This document shows, in pieces, positions 1-11,523 of a stretch of 64,000 nt of DNA. Every line of letters begins with the position of its first letter. Position 1 is the first letter of the stretch. Under the pieces are notes generated by a model, which was given only the letters and a program-made list of their open reading frames with translations, was not told the DNA's origin and made no database searches. The DNA is from Botrytis cinerea B05.10 (lineage: Eukaryota > Ascomycota > Leotiomycetes > Helotiales > Sclerotiniaceae), in NCBI RefSeq assembly GCF_000143535.2, contig NC_037322.1, forward strand, positions 248,001 to 312,000. Direction: 5' to 3'. The position numbers were made by a program, and so were the translations under genes.

Positions 1-1320
1 GATCGAAGAAACTCAAACCGGATGAACCCAAGGAAAAATCGAAGAAGAGAAAGGCTGGAGAAATGGAGGATGAGAGTGAAGCTGGGTCTGTAGAACCAAC
101 TACTTTGAAAGGAGCTGCTACTCCAGGTTCGGCTACAAACGATACGCCAATTGGCGATGTAAAGGACTCTACACCTGGAACCGCTTCTGGAGTCACAAAT
201 AGTGATGTGAATAAAGATGGAATCTCATTAAAGCAGGAATCTACATCAACTTCTCCAGGCAACATTCTACATCCTCCACATCCTGAATCACAACCTACTA
301 GTGTTCTCAAACCACCACAGCCACCGACTCTTCCACCGTCAACCAGCATTCTTCAACCACCAAACCAAACATCTGGAGTTGTACCAAATATAAGTGGTCT
401 TCAACCACCTCAGCAAACCACCGGTGCCGTTCCCCATATAAACGGACCCCTCCAACTTCCCCAATCCCACAATCACGCTGTTCCATTCATCCCTCTCCAA
501 GCTCCTTCCGCTGTCCCTCCATTCTTCCTCCAACCCCCGTCCCTCGATGGTTCCAAACCTCTCCCCGGGTTTCAACCTCCAAATACAAATTATCCTCGTC
601 TAATGCCCTCCCAAACAACTCCTTTCTCTTTCGCTCCTTCTCAGCATCACTCACCGTATTCTCCGGCCTCGGCTCCTCTTCCCCCGCCTCCTCCACAGCC
701 ACCTGTTACGGAATATTCATTGAGGAATTGTCTAATTCTTACGAATTTTAATGATGACGAAATTAAGAATAAAGATGTACAGACAAGGATTCTTTTCAAC
801 CAAACGTTTCCTAAAGCTCCTAGTAAGTTTTCATTGTCCCCTAACCATTTTTTCCTTCAGCCCTTCCGTTCTCCTCTTCAGGTACTATATATTTTTCTTT
901 TGCCCCTACTAACCCCACCCCTTAGCGAAAACCAAATCACAGACACACCCACCACGCACCCTTTGTGCAATAACACACTACCCCGCGAAATTTCGTGATC
1001 CCAAAACAGGTTTACCATATGTAAACTCGTATGCATATAAAGAGATACAGAAATTACTGAGAGGAGAATATCGATGGAGTAAATTACTCGGTGCTTATGT
1101 TGGGAATGCTACTGTGGCGGCGAGAGGAGTACCTGAAAAGTTTTTGAGGGGTGGCGAGAGAAATGTCCCACCAGCGATAGGCACGCCAGGAATAGGAGCA
1201 GGAACTGGAACACCTAGTACAGCAATTGGAAAGGATATTTCAGTGTCGGGAACAGCGATATCGACATCTACACCAATCCGTCATCCACAGCCGGCGCAGA
1301 TGGAAGGGCATGGGAAGTGA
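1..1320 (+). CDS. swc2: SWR1-complex subunit SWC2/VPS72 (YL1 family), 3' part
   Basis: This is the C-terminal part of a YL1/VPS72 protein, the SWR1 remodeller subunit that binds H2A.Z-H2B and helps deposit H2A.Z in nucleosomes. The frame is open to the window edge, so the 5' end is missing. Visible exons are up to 822 and 926-1320, with a GTAAGT intron at 823-925 whose acceptor at 925 is the one that keeps frame. The first exon encodes a basic KKRK stretch followed by a long Pro/Gln/Ser-rich linker. After the intron comes the YL1-C signature, with CAITHYPAKFRDP followed by KTGLPYVNSYAYKEIQ and then LLGAYVGN. The YL1-C match is strong. The N-terminal acidic H2A.Z-binding region would lie outside the window. 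Confidence 0.9.
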
Positions 1321-1849
1321 AAGAATTACTTCGATTACGCATTTACGGTTAGTGATGAGGCTAGAAATATCTAGCAAGTTAAACTCGGCATTTACGAGAT
1401 AGGACCTTGCGAGAGGTGATAGAGTGAGATGGTCGTCCCACCAAAACTCAATGAGATATTATGCACAGGCGTCAGGTGTCAGATATCGGATATTAGGAAG
1501 GAGATAAGGTGGAATACTTCTTCTGGTTATAACTAGGTCTCTACCAGCTACTGGCTTCTAGATATTGGATATTGGCTATTAGCTATTAGCTATTACTTTC
1601 TAGCTAACTGCTACATATTGTATTGCTTCTTGCTAGTTCTGATTACTAGATCTATACTTGTACTCAGCTCAACTCAACTCAGCTCAACTCAACACGGCTT
1701 AGAGATAGAGATAGCAACGAATAAATGAACGAATGAATAAATCAAAGAAATAAATTGAAACAATTTATTAACAATTTCATCTGCGGATTTCTATTTCGTT
1801 AGGTGGCTTTTGGTTGTGATTATGTGGGGGTAGATGGATATTTATATAT

Positions 1850-2077
1850 GTGTGTGTGTGTGTGTGTGTACATGTATATGTCATGACCTGAAATTTGCTT
1901 TGCCTTGTCTTGTCTTGTCTTGCCTTGCCTTGCCTTGCCTTGTAAGGAAGATGGATTGCTGGATTGCTGGATTGATAGGTAGAGGGAGGCTTGGGGTGTG
2001 GGTGGGTGGGTGTAGTGAAGAGACATATAAAGAGAGGGGGGAGGTATATATATATATATCTCTCTCTCTCTCTCTTT
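1850..2077. repeat. Cluster of simple repeats (GT, TTGYC, TA/TC)
   Basis: Three microsatellites lie within 230 bp: about ten GT units at 1850-1869, a pentamer run of TTGTC/TTGCC units at 1901-1942, and TA followed by TC dinucleotides at 2045-2077. Translation of these runs produces the low-complexity open frames seen on both strands here. Confidence 0.85.
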
Positions 2078-3834
2078 AAACCATCGCAACCATTTGCACC
2101 ATTCAAATCCCTAGAAGTTTGAGGGTGTGGTGTGGAAAGAAGATGGAGGAGCTCGAGGGAGGGAGAAGCTCTGTTTGTGTATCCTTCTGAAACTGTTCGG
2201 GAGAGGGTTTTCGAATTCCTTCTAGCTTTGATCTGGATTGTCGGTATAGGAGTCATTGTGTGGTTTTGGGTGGTTAGATACTTGTATAAGTTATAGGATT
2301 GTATTAGCCACTCTATTTTCTTGTGTCCTGTCCTGTGTTATTGCTTCGTGCTGCGTTGTACTGCTTTCTGAATTCTGCAGGATTCAAGAACTAGAGAATG
2401 AGAGTCGGGGGATATAGATTTCAAATGTTTGGATCTTTGTATTGGTTAATGTTATATGTGGTCTTTGTGTCTTGTTTATAGTTGTTGTTTGCTGTTTTTC
2501 TTTTTGCTTTTTTTTTTTTTGGCTTGCTTGTGAGGCTGTTGGATGGGTATGTGGTTATATGTGTAGGTTACCTAGGTAGAGGTAGACAGTTGTGTAGTTA
2601 TGTGTGATTGTAATTGGGATTGTGATGGTAAATCCATTCTCCTGCATCCTATTCCATGATATACCACTTCCTGCAAGACCTAAAGAATGAGAATCTTGGG
2701 ATAGACTTCAACTTGTAAATGTCCCAATCGACCACACTCTTTGTATTCTTTGGCCTGTTGATGTTGATATTGATATTGAGTAGGGAGATAGTTGTATATG
2801 TAACTTTTGACTGTGATTTTATTGCGTCTCATTCTATTGAATTATGCCACTTCCTACAAGGAACGAGAGAATGAGAATCTTGAAATCGACTCTAGATGTC
2901 TGAATCAACTACAGCAAGAGTATTGATTAGGTAGGTACGTACTGGCTGTCTAGCAGCCCAGAACCCAGAACCTGTCTCGTGACCTAGATTAGAAAATATG
3001 GTCCGAGCTCCTTGTTCTGCTTTACTTGATTTTATTTAGGTAACTTATTGTAACTTATTACTGTATCTACTGATAACCACGACCATGAAAGTTTGAAAGT
3101 TGGGTTTTTGATGGGGATGAGGTATGTGATAGGGTAGGGGTGGACAGTGATTGTTTGATGGCGCTGGGTATTTGTTAAAGAATAAAGGATGAATGAATGA
3201 AAGAACGACTTGGATTTGGCTTGGAAGGTGAGCAGAATTCATGTGATGGGGAATTGAATGGTGGCAGAATGGGTGTGGAGTTCGCTTTTGAGAGGAGTGG
3301 GTAATTTGAAGAGAGGTGAGAAGAAGAGGAAGGGGGAGAGGGAGTGTTCCAGCCATAAAAGATAGGCAGAGTCTGAGGAAAACTAAGGCTTGAGAGGTAG
3401 TGAGATTCAAAAGATACTAAGGCTTAGGGGTTGGGATGGGCAGGGAGATAGGGGAAAGAATGGAGGAGTTGCATCCCGTGTGTGAAACTGTTCTGGTAAA
3501 GACAGCATGTGCAATGTGCAATGTTTGTTTCTTGGTTGCAGGAGTGAAGGAAAGGAAAGATAGCCTTTACTAGGAGGTCGGACGGAAAAGAGAACGAAAT
3601 GTTTGAAGGAGAGTGTAGGTCCAATGGGGGGAGGGAGGGAGAGCATAGGGCATTGCATGCGCTATTTTTTTAAGGAGGAAATCATAAGTATAAGAGGAAC
3701 TTTGTGCTTACTTTCTTTTGCGGCCAGAAGACTGGGATCTAGGGTCCAATGGTGAACTGGATCTTGTTTCCTTGATACTGAAGATACCTGGCAGAGATGA
3801 GGAACCAGCTTGGTAGTAGGTAATTTCTACACAT

Positions 3835-4208
3835 CATGAGTTGTGATGCTTTTTGTTTTGTAAGCAAGCAAGTGCTGAACTGGAGAATATGAGAAGAGTA
3901 AGAGCAAGCTAGTGCTTACTTCTCTTGCAAATAGCAGATTGAGGTCTACAAGAGAGTTAAGTCTTGGATCTTGAATCTTCAAAGTTGTGTAGAGATAAGT
4001 GACATTCCAATACAAGTGTTTTTAATTGTCCGAACCCAACTGGAACGTTCGGATCGTTTAAACATTGAAAGCTTGGATTTGGTCGGCTCAGAATATTGGA
4101 TACCCTGCCATTCACAGTAAGCCCATTGTAGTTTGGTGGTATAATGGTTTTAAGGCGTGATGAGTTGTGATACTTTCACTTTGCGAGCAAGTGCTGAACT
4201 ATCAGCCC
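3835..4208. repeat. Imperfect direct repeat pair
   Basis: Two diverged copies of a block of about 50 bp read gatgagttgtgat, then a T-rich spacer, then gcaagtgctgaact. One lies near 3835-3880 and the other near 4158-4200. They may be remnants of a dispersed repeat or a local duplication. Confidence 0.5.
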
Positions 4209-4585
4209 TGTATCCTACACATAGGGATTCTCCTTTAGGATCAGGACTTGATAACATGGTCAATTCAAGCTTGAAGAATGGGCAAAAAACACAATTTTTA
4301 TATTGGGATCGATACTAAATTCTTGTTTCTGCTGATTTTGTCTGTATTCCGTTGACTTATCTATCTTCATGCGAATCTGCGCTCATTGCCCATTCATTAT
4401 ATCTTTGTCCATTCATGCCAGCCCTCGATATTCTCACGGTCTTCATTGCTCCAGCCCTCACCAGTATGGAAGTCCAATACACTGGTTTTTCGTGCCGCTA
4501 TCCTCCTTCCAAACTATTTGCATATTCGGACCTCCACCAATTTTTCATACCATTCCTCCGCTATCCACTCTGCCCCAGATATCAT

Positions 4586-5966
4586 CTAAGCCGCTACAAA
4601 AGACCTAACCACCACTTTATTGGCCGGAATTGAATGCTGTACATTCAAAGCAATGCCCACATCACGATATGAGAGAACAAAATCCTTCAATCTGACAAAA
4701 TCATCTTCTTTCAACTTTCGCTTCTCCCAGGAACCCACGTTGGATGCTGTGAAGTAAAGCTTTTTTAGCCCTCCAAACAATGTCCAGAAGGTTATGTCAC
4801 GTACTTGCGCAGGGAAGAAACATGCGTGCAAATCAGAAATATCGAGATCTAGACCTTTGGTGGAGACTTCGCGAATATCTAAAACCCTGACACAGGCAAG
4901 TCCATTGGGCAATGAAGAATTGATTTGTTCCAACCAGCTATTGGTCTCTTTCATTCCCCAATTTGGTATTTTATTGAGGAAGGTAAACGAGGCCGTGTCG
5001 ATCTTAGGGTTGAAGATTAACGGCATCGGGTTACGAGTGCCGTAGAACTTGACCATCGCTCGGAGACGAGGCTTGCAGATAGTAATATAGTTCATATTCC
5101 AGTACGCTCGACTGTCACTATCTACTTTAAAGATTGCTGGGATTGTGAATCTATACTCGTGTTGGCGACTGGCTCTTGGTGAGTTGATCAGATCGAAGTT
5201 TACTGTTCTTGGTTTCGGTAAATAGTATTCGTAGATCATGTGTCTGATCTCGATAGGAACGATACGCAACAGATTTCTTTGGCTTGGGTCGATTGGGACA
5301 GCGGGAGGAGGGTTAAAAGCCTATTATTTCGTTGGAAGTTAGTAACGACACAGACGTATACATGATCAAGGGGCTTTGCATATTCTGACTTACCAAAAAC
5401 ATAATGCGATACTGTGACATGTAGTCATTAGGAGCGGGAGCAGCATTGATCGCGTTGCCATCGGCATCTCCGCCGACTCTATTCTCTCCATCTTCTCCTT
5501 GAGGAGAAATAGCGTTATCGGCAGAGATGTCATCATCCATCATACCTATGTCTGACATTTCGATGTCGTTGTCAGATTCGTATGCCCTATTTCCTTCGTG
5601 AGAAGAAAGTCTGTCATCAGCTGGGACAATGTCATCCATCATTTCTGCATCGGCCATGTCGAAATCGTCGTTGATCGCATACTCTCCATCGTACATCTGA
5701 TTTTGAGAAAGCATATCGTAGTCGGCATGGGAACCTTGATCTGCGATCGGGTTTTGAGAAAGCGTGTTGCCGTCAAAATGGAAACCTTCATCTGCCATCT
5801 GATTTTGTGAAAGCATTTCGTAGTCGACATGGCGACCTTGATCTGCGATCGGGTTTTGAGAAAGTATGTTGCCGTCGACAGGGAGACCTTGATTCTGCAA
5901 TTGCAGACGCATACAGCCGTCGTCAGGCTTACCTAAGTCGAATCTATCGACGACATGGTGGGCCAT
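4586..5966 (-). CDS. Protein with alternating 17-residue repeats and an F-box/2EXR-like segment
   Basis: Two exons (5966-5394 and 5320-4586) flank a clean GTAAGT...CTAAC...TAG intron and give 435 residues. The first exon encodes four 17-residue repeats built around LSQN(P/Q)(I/M)AD(Q/E)G. Then comes an acidic segment in which a D(F/I)(D/E)M(A/S)D..MMDD block occurs twice. The second exon carries LLRIVPIEIRHMIYEYYLP, which resembles the start of the F-box-like/2EXR domains expanded in Leotiomycetes, followed by a leucine-rich globular region. The role is unknown. An adaptor or recognition function is inference from the domain resemblance only. Two exons in one consistent frame and clean splice sites argue that it is a real gene. 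Confidence 0.72.
5696..5893 (-). repeat. In-frame 51-bp tandem repeat, alternating A/B units
   Basis: Four consecutive 51-bp units lie inside the preceding gene. Units alternate between a DGNxLSQNPIADQG type and a DYxMLSQNQMADEG type, so the higher-order period is 102 bp. The reading frame is kept in all copies. Confidence 0.85.
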
Positions 5967-7849
5967 TGTTGCAGATTTTAGAGGTATCGAGAACTCGAGA
6001 GAAGCCGCAGGATTTGGATTTATCGAGTTAACAGTAGAGAGTTTTGGAAGACGAAACGATCAGTAAAATAAAGGAAGAAAGTAGAAGGGTTTCAAAATTG
6101 TTCCCAAAGATTTTGGAATTCAATTTTGATATCACAATTGGAGATCGTGCGTTTGGTCGTGGAAGTGCAAGAGCATGTTGTGGAATCTTAAGCGATTTAA
6201 TTTAATTCAATTCAATTTTGAACTTGGTTATGTTTTTCCCTGTGTATATCTCATTAGGGTACTTGTATGAATACTTAATGCTCTTCTCTATATTCTGCTC
6301 ACTGTTCTGTTCATTGCTCTTTTCACTGCTTTAGCCACGGCTCTACCAGTGGGTGTATGAATTGACAGAACACTTCTTAACTTTCAAAATTTGCGACAAA
6401 TTCATTGTCCAATCTCTAATGAATATTTATAACAACTGCTAAGATATACAAATCATTATTTCAGGAGGTATTCTAGAGCCTATTTTTGTAGTGTCCTGCC
6501 AGTCTGTACGCCCGCTTGTGCTCCTCTCAATGTGCTATTCAATGCTCCTCTTACACCTTCTTCCACTGCCTCCCGCTTCGAATCTCCTCTCGAGTGTTCA
6601 AACTTCATTACAGCAACACGTTCTATATATTTTAATATCTAGATAGGTGCCTAGATAGCTAGATGGATTTGACGAGAAAATACCTTCCTCGTGGTAACAC
6701 AGATTTTCGTCTGTTTAATATCTACCAATGTCTAATTAGATATCAAGATGTCTAGATATATAATCGACAAAGTAGGTAAAACTGTCTCGCTAGGGAATGT
6801 CTTTATTATTATTGCTATGGCAATACTTGCACATACACAAAGACCTGTGAATCTACATCCCCAGATGTCTAAATCCCCGAATCCACAATTTAGATAATTG
6901 AGGAGACAGCTATTGTGGGGTATGGGGTATGGGGTATGAGGTACAGGATATGAGGGAAGGGGATTGGATTGGAGAGAGGGGATATATCTTTATTGTAGTA
7001 ATGGAGGGATGTGGAGAATGTGTGCATAGAGTCGAAATTATAGTTGAGTGGTGTTGCGATGTTTATGATGTTTATGGTGTTTATATTATAATCTTCCTAC
7101 TTCTCTTTTCCTCAATATCTTTTTAACTCAATCAATAAAACGCCTTCATAATCATAATAAACTGCCTAGATTGATAATTGTTCTTACTAGATTTCTTATA
7201 AGTAAAATCATCTAAATCGCATAGTGGCGTAGTATCAATTCTATCTTTCCCCTCGATTTGTTTTTTGCTTTATTAGTGCATTGCATCGCGCGCTCATCTC
7301 GGCTTCGCTCGGGAAGCTTCAGCTCCGAACAAATGCGGTATAGCGTTCGGAGCATCTTAGCTCTTAGTAAGGTTATTCTGACTTCGGGAAACGGGGCTCA
7401 ACTGTAATAAGTCTGTAACCCAACCAAGATCGAACTCAATCAATTATACCAGCGACTCGGAGGAATAAGGATATCTATCTGTCATAAGTGAATCTGCGTA
7501 TGAGATGAGCAGGTATGGGTTTCTTAGCATATCATTTTTGTATTCTCGAATCTAGAATTAACAGATTTCCTACGGGTAAGGTTATAGTTAGCTCGTATAT
7601 TTCACAGCAACGTATTGCATCAATTATCCTCTTATGAAATCTCTCAATAGAAAACTAAATGCGTTACTAGTAAGTAATCTTCAGTTTCCCACTTTAGCCC
7701 TTACGCAGTACCTTCTCATTAGCCGGCTATTTTCTTTCCATTTCGGCTCTCTATTCCGCTGCAGAAGCCTAATGATGAAAATGTTAGACGACTATAGTTG
7801 GACAGCTAGATCAGCTGAGATTCGAAAAATCTGACAGTTTACCTGCAGG
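5967..7849. other. Intergenic region without a recognised gene
   Basis: AT-rich DNA with many short TAGATA/TCTAGA words (about 6640-6780) and a purine-rich block (6915-6990). No open frame shows a domain or plausible intron structure. The first part probably holds the promoter of the minus-strand gene ending at 5966. Confidence 0.55.
7322..7353. other. 9-bp perfect inverted repeat (hairpin) in a GC-rich island
   Basis: GCTCCGAAC at 7322-7330 is followed, after 14 nt, by its exact reverse complement GTTCGGAGC at 7345-7353. It sits in a GC-rich stretch (about 7285-7460) within AT-rich DNA. A GTTCGATC word resembling a Pol III B box is present on the minus strand near 7428-7435. Function is not known; a small RNA or SINE relic is one possibility. 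Confidence 0.4.
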
Positions 7850-8400
7850 GGGGTTTGAGAAAATTCTACCAACGTCTTTGCCAGACCCTATGAGCATGCC
7901 TTTGGTGTCGTTCTATTCGAGACCTTCATTGGGTTGGATGAATAGGCCTGTGACGCCGTCGTAGAATCTGTCTCTAGATTCCTACAGCTGTTGTCAATGC
8001 TATTGCGCTCGAGGACACTTTCAAAGAAACATACAAACAACACCTCGCTGGTCAAGCTTGCAATTTTCAACGAGAAATCCTGTCGTAAGTGCACTGAGTC
8101 CCGCATTTGTGCCTCTTAAATGTCAAACGGCAGGGCGATTTGGAACACAGCGCACTGTAAGGATACGGTATATAGATGCTAGTGGAAACTATTCACAGCT
8201 TCACGTACCTCGTTTTCCCCTTTCAATTTTTCCATGATGATTTGGACCTTTTCTCGGATTGAAGAACCAAGTGCAAACCCTGCAGCTGTGGTATTAGTAC
8301 CTCCATGATGGATTGCACATGAGGCTTTTCAAAAGAGCCAGCGTGTCGACACTTTTCAATGAGGAGGATATTTTCTCGGGTATCCAACACTACATATTGT
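7850..8400 (-). pseudogene. Decayed sterol 3-beta-glucosyltransferase-like (UGT) relic
   Basis: Reading down the minus strand, fragments in order match the C-terminal half of fungal UGT80/ATG26-like enzymes, which transfer glucose from UDP-glucose to sterols. The first is RENILLIEKCRH. A frameshift is followed by WLF-stop-KASCAIHHGGTNTTAAGF (the UDP-sugar binding region), then directly IREKVQIIMEKLKGENEV and REAVNSFH, so the middle of the donor domain is deleted. Further down are RPAV-stop-HLRGT, LSALTTGFLVENCKLD and FYDGVTGLFIQP. At least two stops and one frameshift break it. The stop after RPAV (8123-8125) stands where I expect Trp, so TGG to TGA is possible. The 5' half is absent. Family assignment is from remembered motifs, not a search. 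Confidence 0.6.
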
Positions 8401-8986
8401 CTTTTATATTTCCCTACGGATACCGATTCCGCGTGAATTCTGTGGAACCACATAAAGTAACACATCCTGCATTGAAAGGTACGGAAACTATGTATCAAAT
8501 TAAGGGGCAATGAAGGGTAATTATGTTTTCCAATTAGCTATAAAATACCATCCTTAGGTATTTAACCCCTCCTTAGCATTTGTGAACTTTCGAAACTTTT
8601 CTTTTTGGGATTATTGAATTGAGCTCCAAATTTACCCACCAAATCATTACTAGGCTCGCTAAGTATAGTGATCCCGAGTCCGAACGAAGATGGAAAGGTC
8701 GCCAAATCACCTCTACTCTACCCCGTAGTCCTAGGAAAAGTCATGATTGATAATCATTTAGAGCTGATTCATCCTCTTCTGCTGGTTTTCGATCTTTCAA
8801 AGCATTATTGGTACTCCAAATTGGCATTGTAATAATTATCGGATTTGTTACCTTATGACTGGCCGCCCAGTCAGTGTTCTTGCCCATCACCTATAGTACG
8901 ATAATTACTCGTCTACACTACTGAAACGTAGATACTGCAACAACTCTTCCATCTATCCTACACTTTCTTCAGCCAAATACATCATC

Positions 8987-9581
8987 ATGGGGAGTCAACA
9001 AACGGGTATCGAGGAAGCATCAACCCAGCCTCCCAAGCTAACTCTATCCGAGTTCAAAGCTTTTAACAGACTAGCAGACCACATGGATTTATTCGTAAGG
9101 ACTTTACACGATTGATTCTCACAGCCCATCCAGAAAAATACTGACAATTTCTCCTCAGCATAACAATTTCCGCATGATGTGGAACGAGATATACAGCGCC
9201 TGCAACAACAACAAACGCCCCAGCCACCAATCCATTCACGCATTTCTCAACCTCGCCGAATCTTTCTGCACTCAACTCACCCTCCATCATACAATTGAAG
9301 AGCGGCACTTTTTCCCCGAGCTAGCCGTGCGAATGCCAGAGTTTCGCGAGGATCTTGTTGGTCAGCACCGTGAGATTCATCATGGACTAGACCAAATGCA
9401 TCAATATTTGAAGATGTGTCGCACTGGTGAGACCGAGCTTCAGCTTTCACATTTAAAAGTTTTAATGGAGAGCTTTGGGGAGATTCTATGGACACATCTG
9501 GATGATGAGGTTAGAGCTTTGGGGGCGGAGAATATGCGGAAATATTGGACTCTGCAGGAGATGGCTGAACTGTATCATTAA
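8987..9581 (+). CDS. Hemerythrin-domain protein
   Basis: Exons 8987-9094 and 9159-9581 encode 176 residues. The small phase-0 intron has a GTAAGG donor and CAG acceptor. The product is a single hemerythrin-like four-helix bundle. Candidate metal ligands include H32 (in LADHMD), HHTIEERHFFP, QHREIHHGLDQ and HLDDEV, giving the His/Glu pattern of a di-iron or cation-binding site. Such small fungal proteins are usually uncharacterised; metal or oxygen binding is family knowledge, and the physiological role is open. There is no signal peptide, so it is probably cytosolic. The ATG was chosen because it opens the frame spliced to the second exon and follows a CA-rich context. Confidence 0.88.
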
Positions 9582-10442
9582 ATGTGTTTTCTGTCACTTG
9601 GTGACACGGAGGGAGCTGATAGGATACAAATCTTATTAGTGCAGAAGATGAAGATGGTTGAGGTGAGAAATCATCATCTCACCGAGAAGTGGGGGCGGAT
9701 GACATTAAAACGTATCAGACGAGAGAAACGACGAACAGCCAAGTCATATTCGAAGGCATATGATAGTGGTTGCGTGAATTCATGGAAATCGATAGTAAGA
9801 AAATTGTCACCAAAGTTAAAGTTTGATTTTGATGAATATACTTATTTAAACCTAATTTTTGTATGTTCCCTTACTGTATTATCGCTACGGGTATTGTTCT
9901 TTGTAGCAACGATCAAGAAACTATTGGCTACCGAAGAAGGATCCCATAAGAACGGTTTCATGACTTCTAAGGCTAGACCATATGAATATGAAAGTTTTTG
10001 TTGATAGGTCCATACTTCGGCATTTCGACGGAAGTCGTGTATGGATGTTTACAGACCCAAGCAGCCTGGGGATACTATGGTTTCCGGAAAGAGGCTGCAA
10101 TAATAGAAAAAATGTACAGTATATAAGGATATGTGTCTCACTTACTGTGGAGTCCGGCATTTCGGACATATTTAACCTTATAGTTCCGAGCAAATTAGGC
10201 TTAGCGCATACCATCATCAATGGTAAGATCTTGAAGTTGTAGATTTACCTATGTAGTTGGAGCTGATTGTCTCTTAATCAGTATTATATAATGTAATTTA
10301 AAGTATTGAGCACATACCGACTTACGGAATATAAAGTGCATGTGTTCGGCATGATTTTCTAGCATTCAATTCACATTGATCCCATTGATTCTTACTGTAT
10401 TGACTTTTGTCTTCGATACCCTTTTATTTTCTCTATCTCAAC
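9582..10442. other. Intergenic region
   Basis: This holds the 3' flank of the hemerythrin gene and the promoter of the next gene. Open frames of up to 140 codons on the plus strand have no recognisable domain and unusual composition, and are not called. Confidence 0.55.
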
Positions 10443-11523
10443 ATGTCCAAGATTCTCACTGTTGTCGGTGCTACTGGAGCGCAAGGTGGCTCTGTGGTTG
10501 CCTCCGCCTTGAAGTCAGGAGACTACAAGGTCCGCGGTATCACTCGGAATGTTGAGAGTGCTGCGGCCAAGGCCCTCATTGCACAGGGCGTCGAGATGGT
10601 GGCCGCGGACGCTGATGATGTGGCAAGCCTTGTCAAAGCATTTGAGGTGAGTGTTTTGGCAGCCCGGTGGGGGCGAGTAGCTTATACTACCATATACTAA
10701 TTGAAATAGGGTTCTCATGCCATCTTCGTTGTCACTGACTTCTTCGCCCCTTTCGCTACCAAAGACGTCGAGGAGACCGTTATCATTGAGTCTACTCATG
10801 GTATCAACTGCGCAAGGGCTGCTTCTAAGACCACCACTTTGGAGCACTACATCTGGAGCACACTCCCCGACAGTCAGAAGATCTCTGGTGGAAAATTCTC
10901 CGTGCCTCACTTTGAAAGCAAAAACAAGGTCGATAGGTTCATTCGCCAAGACAAGGCATTGCTAGCCAAGACGACCTTCTTTTTCATCACCTACTATGCC
11001 TCAAATATATTTTTGCCCATGCTCGCGCCTACCTTATTGGTGAGTCGATGGTTTATTCCACCATCAACTAATAGTTTGGCTAATATTCTATTTGATATAG
11101 AAAACCGCTGGCAAGTACGTCCAGCTGCTGCCTGTCGGCGAAGATATCCCAATTGCTACCATCGGTGCGGCAACGTTCAATATCGGAATTTTCGCTCTTG
11201 CCATTCTTCAACAGCCTCAACTTACCCTGCCCAGTAGAACTGTTCTCGCCGAGGTCGAGACACTTACTACGAAAGATCTTCTGAAGATCTGGTCTGAGGT
11301 CTCTGGAATCCCTGCCCAATATGTATCGATCTCGTTGGAACACTACGAAGCCTTGTGGCCCAAGTGGGGCACAGAACTCGGACTCATGCTGCAATTCTGG
11401 GATTACGCTCGCGAGAACAGCTGGAACGCAGAGGATGTGGTTATTAAGAAAGAGGACTTGGGCATCACCGGCTTGGTCGGTACGAAGGAAGCCTTCGGCG
11501 AAATGGATTGGACTACCATTTAA
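10443..11523 (+). CDS. NmrA-like family NAD(P)-binding protein
   Basis: Three exons (10443-10646, 10710-11039, 11101-11523), both introns phase 0, give 318 residues. The N-terminus TVVGATGAQGGSVV is the Rossmann dinucleotide-binding loop of NmrA-like atypical SDR proteins. Further family features are GVEMVAADADD (end of the second beta-alpha unit) and HAIFVVTDFF. NmrA-like proteins act as redox-sensing co-regulators or as reductases in secondary metabolism, and I cannot tell which applies here. An upstream in-frame TTG exists, but the ATG at 10443 directly precedes the Rossmann strand and is preferred. The Zn2Cys6 regulator lies about 490 bp downstream on the same strand, so a shared context is possible but unproven. 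Confidence 0.88.

Larger units (their letters stand above)
1321..4585. other. Gene-free, microsatellite-rich intergenic region
   Basis: I see no supportable gene in these 3.2 kb. Open frames on the minus strand near 3045-3658 have no recognisable domain and no splice-connected partners. The stretch holds pentameric CTCAA/CAGCT-like runs near 1670-1690, a GT run, a TTGYC run, a TA/TC run, a T run near 2508-2520 and purine-rich DNA at 3120-3640. The first few hundred bases probably contain the 3' UTR of the preceding gene. Confidence 0.6.

Noticed and set aside
1777..2256. 159-codon minus-strand frame and overlapping frames
   Set aside because: Its middle is a translation of GT, TTGYC and TA/TC simple repeats; no domain or splice structure.
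3045..3658. Two adjacent minus-strand frames of 121 and 83 codons
   Set aside because: Low-complexity Leu/Pro/Ser/His composition from purine-rich DNA, no recognisable family, no convincing intron joining them.
7420..7470. Possible tRNA on the minus strand
   Set aside because: A B-box-like GTTCGATC is present, but no acceptor or anticodon stem can be paired.
9582..10004. 140-codon plus-strand frame directly after the hemerythrin gene
   Set aside because: Begins exactly after the stop of the real gene, no homology signal, and probably 3' UTR.
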